From Saprospiraceae bacterium (lineage in GTDB: Bacteria > Bacteroidota > Bacteroidia > Bacteroidales > JAIPBB01): a stretch of DNA of 25,556 nt. The stretch covers positions 1-25,556 of the forward strand of contig JAIPBB010000025.1 of the NCBI GenBank assembly GCA_021739805.1, read 5' to 3'. Under the pieces are notes generated by a model. The model saw only the letters and a program-made list of their open reading frames with translations, was not told the origin of the DNA and did no database searches. A program made the position numbers and the translations under genes. Positions 23,220-25,556 of the stretch are shown in pieces (positions within the stretch are counted from its first letter, which is position 1; every line of letters starts with the position of its first letter).

Positions 23220-23561
23220 ATGAACGAAGAGCAATTAAAAGAGAGAATTTGGAGAATTGCTGATGGAGTTCCATTTAAATTAGGGAACATGACAGTTAGA
23301 ACTTCAGAAGCGGACAAACTACTTGTGACGGGTTGGACTAATACAATCCACTTTGAGAACATCACCAAAGACTCTGTAATGAGAGAGTTAAGAGAGTTAA
23401 AAGAGTCCTTTTCTGAACTGACTAAAACGTATGAGGACATGAACTCAATTATCACCGGGAACAATTTGATAGTAGAATTTCACATGGCCTATGATGACGC
23501 AGGAAAAGTTGGAATTGGCCTTTGTTCTGAAATATACGGGAAATTGAATTGGTATCTATAG
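23220..23561 (+). CDS. Unrecognised small protein, 113 residues
   Basis: I do not recognise this protein. The ATG at 23220 follows an A-rich leader (CATTAGAAAATG). The sequence looks like a small soluble alpha/beta protein: an amphipathic start (EEQLKERIWRIADGV), beta-rich KLLVTGWTNTIHFENIT, a helix rich in Glu, Leu and Lys (RELRELKESFSELTKTYEDM), then hydrophobic strands (NNLIVEFHMAY and KVGIGLCSEIYGKLNW). No signal peptide, membrane segment or catalytic motif is evident. The next frame starts 45 bases downstream after a dyad-bearing junction. Its regular codon use and clean start support it as real. Confidence 0.65.
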   Translation: MNEEQLKERIWRIADGVPFKLGNMTVRTSEADKLLVTGWTNTIHFENITKDSVMRELRELKESFSELTKTYEDMNSIITGNNLIVEFHMAYDDAGKVGIGLCSEIYGKLNWYL

Positions 23562-23571
23562 AAAATAAAAA

Positions 23572-23608
23572 ACTGCTACCAATAAATAAGCTTCAAACGG
23601 CACGCAGT
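23572..23608. other. Dyad-bearing junction between small genes
   Basis: ACTGC (23572-23576) is the complement of GCAGT (23604-23608), and inside them TACC faces GGCAC, giving two short helices split by mismatches around AATAAATAAGCTTCAAAC. The form recalls recombination sites of gene cassettes (attC) or small dyads between genes, but no integron core sequences were identified. Confidence 0.35.
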
Positions 23609-23822
23609 GCGATTCATTAAAATAATTGATGATAGGGAAAGTATGCATAGTTCATGGAAAGAGTGGCACAAAGATTTTCTTAAAACTAGAAAGAATTTGA
23701 TTTCGGAAGGATTTATTGTTTTTGATGTTGAAATAGACCTGGACGAATTGATAAACTATTGCAAAACAAGAGGAATTAAAAACGATGGAAAAGCTCGTTC
23801 TATCTTTTTACAAGAAAAATAA
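23607..23822 (+). CDS. Unrecognised small protein, up to 71 residues
   Basis: This frame opens at GTG 23607 (RFIKIIDDRESM...) or at ATG 23643 (MHSSWKEWHKDFLKTRKNLI, 59 residues). The upstream in-frame stop at 23583 leaves no other start. It is a charged protein with a Trp-rich helix and a DVEIDLDELINYCK stretch, ending GKARSIFLQEK. No known domain was seen. The next gene begins five bases after its stop, which suggests the two are translated from one transcript. The GTG overlaps the dyad junction, so the ATG may be the true start. Confidence 0.5.
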   Translation: MRFIKIIDDRESMHSSWKEWHKDFLKTRKNLISEGFIVFDVEIDLDELINYCKTRGIKNDGKARSIFLQEK

Positions 23823-23827
23823 TAAAT

Positions 23828-24097
23828 ATGCCAACAACAAAAATTATATACCAAGCAAATCAGGAAATTCCTGGAAAACATTTGCAGTCAAAAGAATGGA
23901 TTTTTTATACAGGTAAATTGATAATTTATGACAGAAAAATTAATCCCGTAATCCTAAAATTAAAAAGCGAAATGTATGGCTCATTTATCGGTGAACTTAT
24001 GGAAGAGAAAAAGGAATTCAAAGGAAATTCTGTTTCTGAAGTATTTGGTAAAATGTCAAAATGGTATTATAAATACGGTATTATTTTTCAAAATTAG
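23828..24097 (+). CDS. Unrecognised small protein, 89 residues
   Basis: The ATG at 23828 lies five bases after the stop of the previous frame, so the two form a tight pair. The product starts MPTTKIIYQANQEIPGKHLQ and contains EWIFYTGKLIIYDRKINPVILKLKSE, a probable beta hairpin, then EMYGSFIGELMEEKKEF and a helix before KWYYKYGIIFQN. There is no signal peptide or transmembrane segment. It is not similar to any family I know. The context is a run of small plus-strand genes that may be accessory or recently acquired, with no visible mobility gene. Confidence 0.6.
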   Translation: MPTTKIIYQANQEIPGKHLQSKEWIFYTGKLIIYDRKINPVILKLKSEMYGSFIGELMEEKKEFKGNSVSEVFGKMSKWYYKYGIIFQN

Positions 24098-24121
24098 CAA
24101 TGATTTATATATACAGACATA

Positions 24122-24151
24122 TGAAAACCCTAGAGTTTAAGGGGGTTTAAT
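24122..24151 (+). terminator. Weak hairpin between small genes and the DinD-like gene
   Basis: AAAACCC and GGGGGTTT around TAGAGTTTAA make a short stem followed by AATTG. It may be an intrinsic terminator or attenuator in front of the DinD/BRO-N gene. The tail is not a clear T-run. Confidence 0.3.
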
Positions 24152-24228
24152 TGCATGTGTTTGAAAAGTAATCAATTAGTTTGTTTTGATGTTTGAAATG
24201 TTTTAGGTAGATTTGAAAAAAGAAAATT

Positions 24229-25080
24229 ATGACAAAAGAAACCGCAATAAAATTATTTGAATCAAAAAAGATAAGAGTTCATTGGGAAGGCGATGCTGAA
24301 AAATGGTATTTCTCCGTGATTGATATTATTGAGACTTTGACAAATAGTATTAATCCTCGTAGATATTGGAGTGATTTAAAAAGAAAACTTATAAAAGAAG
24401 GATTTAGCCAGTTGTACGAAATTATCGTACAACTGAAATTGGAATCTTCTGATGGAAAAAAATATATCACAGATTGTGCTGACACAGAGGGGCTTTTACG
24501 AATTATTCAATCAATTCCATCACCAAAAGCAGAACCATTTAAAGTCTGGTTAGCCAAAGTTGGCTATGAGAGAATTGAAGAAACTGAAGACCCAGAAAAA
24601 GCTTTTGACAGAGCAATGGAAACTTATCTGAAAAAAGGATACTCTAAAAACTGGATTAACCAGAGATTAAAAAGTATTGAAGTCAGAAAAGATTTGACAG
24701 ATGAATGGGATAATAGAGGTGTGAGCAAAGGCTTGGAATATGCCATATTAACTGATGAAATCACTAAAGCCTGGGCAGGTATTTCAACCAAAGAATATAA
24801 GAGGTTCAAAGACTTAAAAAAAGAAAATCTTCGCGACAATATGACAAATTTGGAATTGGTTTTAAATATGTTAGCTGAAACATCAACAACAGAATTGTCG
24901 AAAAAACAAAAACCAAAAACTTTCTTTGAAAACAAGGAGGTAGCAAGAAAAGGTGGTTCAGTTGCAGGAAATGCAAGAAAGGATTTAGAAGGAAAATTAG
25001 GGGAAAGTGTCATAAGTCCTAAGAATGCAAGGCAATTAGGCAAAAGAGATAATAATGAAATGAAAAGCATAGAAGAATAA
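24229..25080 (+). CDS. DinD/BRO-N family protein (damage-inducible protein D-like)
   Basis: The 283-residue protein starts with a BRO-N-like domain (1-115: KIRVHWEGDAEKWYFSVIDI, a W-x-F-S-V-x-D-I pattern, then YWSDLKRKL, and YITDCADTEGLLRIIQSIPS). The centre has RAMETYLKKGYSKNWINQRL and GVSKGLEYAILTDEIT. The C-terminal part carries MTNLELVLNMLAE and the motif ARKGGSVAGNARKDLEGKLG (239-258), found in E. coli DinD and related anti-repressor-like proteins. DinD is SOS-induced and acts with RecA regulation. BRO-N proteins are common in phages and mobile DNA, so this gene fits the accessory character of the region. A LexA site was not recognised upstream. Confidence 0.8.
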   Translation: MTKETAIKLFESKKIRVHWEGDAEKWYFSVIDIIETLTNSINPRRYWSDLKRKLIKEGFSQLYEIIVQLKLESSDGKKYITDCADTEGLLRIIQSIPSPKAEPFKVWLAKVGYERIEETEDPEKAFDRAMETYLKKGYSKNWINQRLKSIEVRKDLTDEWDNRGVSKGLEYAILTDEITKAWAGISTKEYKRFKDLKKENLRDNMTNLELVLNMLAETSTTELSKKQKPKTFFENKEVARKGGSVAGNARKDLEGKLGESVISPKNARQLGKRDNNEMKSIEE

Positions 25081-25186
25081 ACAACAAAATACTAATTGAA
25101 ATACTTTTCTAAAAATTTCCAGTTTTTTTATCTTTACCAAGTAATTCCAAAAACAAAACACATTATTAATTAAAGCGAAATTATTT

Positions 25187-25453
25187 ATGAAGTGGAAAAG
25201 AAAAAGCACAGAAGATATTGAAAAGGCAATAGTGTTTAATAATAATATTAACAATAAAAGATTTGGAGTGCTCGAAAACTCAGTAAAAATGGCAATTGAT
25301 GCTCTTCAATCGAACAATAAATTGATAAACCAGCTAATGGAAGACAATAAAAAACTCGAAGCCAGAATTGTTGAAGTTGAAAATTTTGCCAGACAATTAA
25401 TTGAAAAAAATAAAGCTGCGAGTGCTATTATTGATGCGAATAAGAAGAAGTGA
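25187..25453 (+). CDS. Small coiled-coil protein, 88 residues, unrecognised
   Basis: The 88-residue frame begins ATG 25187 (MKWKRKSTEDIEKAIVFNN). It is lysine-rich and strongly helical, with heptad-like LENSVKMAIDALQSNNKLI and LMEDNKKLEARIVEVENFAR, ending in KNKAASAIIDANKKK. This is typical of a short coiled coil, without signal peptide or known domain. It lies 106 bp after the DinD-like gene on the same strand and could be part of the same accessory block. The spacer 25081-25186 has only a weak TATCTTTA near 25128. Function unknown. Confidence 0.6.
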   Translation: MKWKRKSTEDIEKAIVFNNNINNKRFGVLENSVKMAIDALQSNNKLINQLMEDNKKLEARIVEVENFARQLIEKNKAASAIIDANKKK

Positions 25454-25465
25454 TGAAGTAAAATG

Positions 25466-25556
25466 TCAGATGTCAGATGTAAAGAAGACGGAAGTCAGAA
25501 GACAGAAGTCGGAAGTCAGTGAAGTAATTAATTTCTAATTTCTAATTTCTAATTAC
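25466..25556. repeat. Word-repeat patch at the window end
   Basis: GTCAGATGTCAGATG words are followed by GACGGAAGTCAGAAGACAGA words, the complement of the ACTTCCGACTTC family at 640-650, 820-860 and 6166-6200. Then come ATTTCTAATTTCTAATTTCT words, as at 16344. The patch runs to the edge. Confidence 0.8.

Noticed and set aside
23572..23608. True integron attC site
   Set aside because: The split-helix form is suggestive, but the consensus core sites (RYYYAAC/GTTRRRY) and an integrase were not found, so it is listed only as a dyad.
24624..25070. 148-codon minus-strand frame under the DinD-like gene
   Set aside because: The plus-strand frame has clear BRO-N and DinD motifs; the antisense frame is a serine/leucine-rich shadow.

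Overview
The window is AT-rich DNA from a member of the Bacteroidota, probably an uncultured Bacteroidales- or Flavobacteriales-like lineage. Four things point there: a protein with a type IX secretion (T9SS) C-terminal sorting domain, a PorP/SprF-like protein beside an ECF sigma factor, a DUF5687-type ABC permease, and promoters of the TTG-N18/19-TAnnTTTG kind in front of several genes. No rRNA, tRNA, CRISPR array, transposase or integrase was seen.

Layout. 1-427: 5' part of a secreted WG-repeat protein, cut by the window edge. 428-896: a 183-bp tandem duplication carrying a palindromic repeat. 897-5877 (all minus): a lipoprotein glutamine amidotransferase, an anti-sigma-like/PorP-like fusion with its ECF sigma factor, a secreted beta-propeller protein and a TrmN6-type tRNA methyltransferase. 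6238-7635 (minus): rimM and rpsP, where S16 carries a long acidic repeat tail and a terminator separates the two genes. 7786-9996: a DUF559 nuclease gene between inverted hairpin elements, then a large T9SS cargo protein, the pair bounded by 56-bp direct repeats. 10086-15444 (plus): dnaE, a thioredoxin gene and a DUF58 gene. 15596-17893 (minus): an ABC exporter pair. 18455-21085 (plus): valS. 21276-22935 (minus): an LpxD-like acyltransferase and efp. 23220-25453 (plus): an accessory run of small unrecognised genes plus a DinD/BRO-N family gene.

Most of the core genes serve information processing (DnaE, ValS, EF-P, S16, RimM, TrmN6) or the envelope (LpxD-like enzyme, T9SS cargo, ABC exporter). 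The intergenic DNA is the most unusual part. Many spacers that abut the 3' end of a gene hold patches of short degenerate word repeats: a 14-bp unit repeated five times, a two-letter array of twenty 8-bp units, a 16-bp triplet, and ACTTCCGACTTC-like and GTTTCTCGTTACTGG-like words. Recognisable promoters sit outside these patches, except that the spacer upstream of trmN6 and the ABC ATPase gene also holds the 3' patch of the neighbouring gene.

The strongest candidates for something new are: (i) the DUF559 gene flanked by inverted copies of a ~21-bp core, each in the loop of a hairpin whose stem differs in sequence but remains self-complementary; (ii) the sigma-factor partner that joins a cytoplasmic anti-sigma-like segment and one membrane helix to a PorP/SprF-like domain; (iii) the two-letter 8-bp array after the thioredoxin gene; (iv) the small-gene run near 23.2-24.1 kb with a dyad-bearing junction. 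All function calls rest on motif reading by eye; no database search was run.
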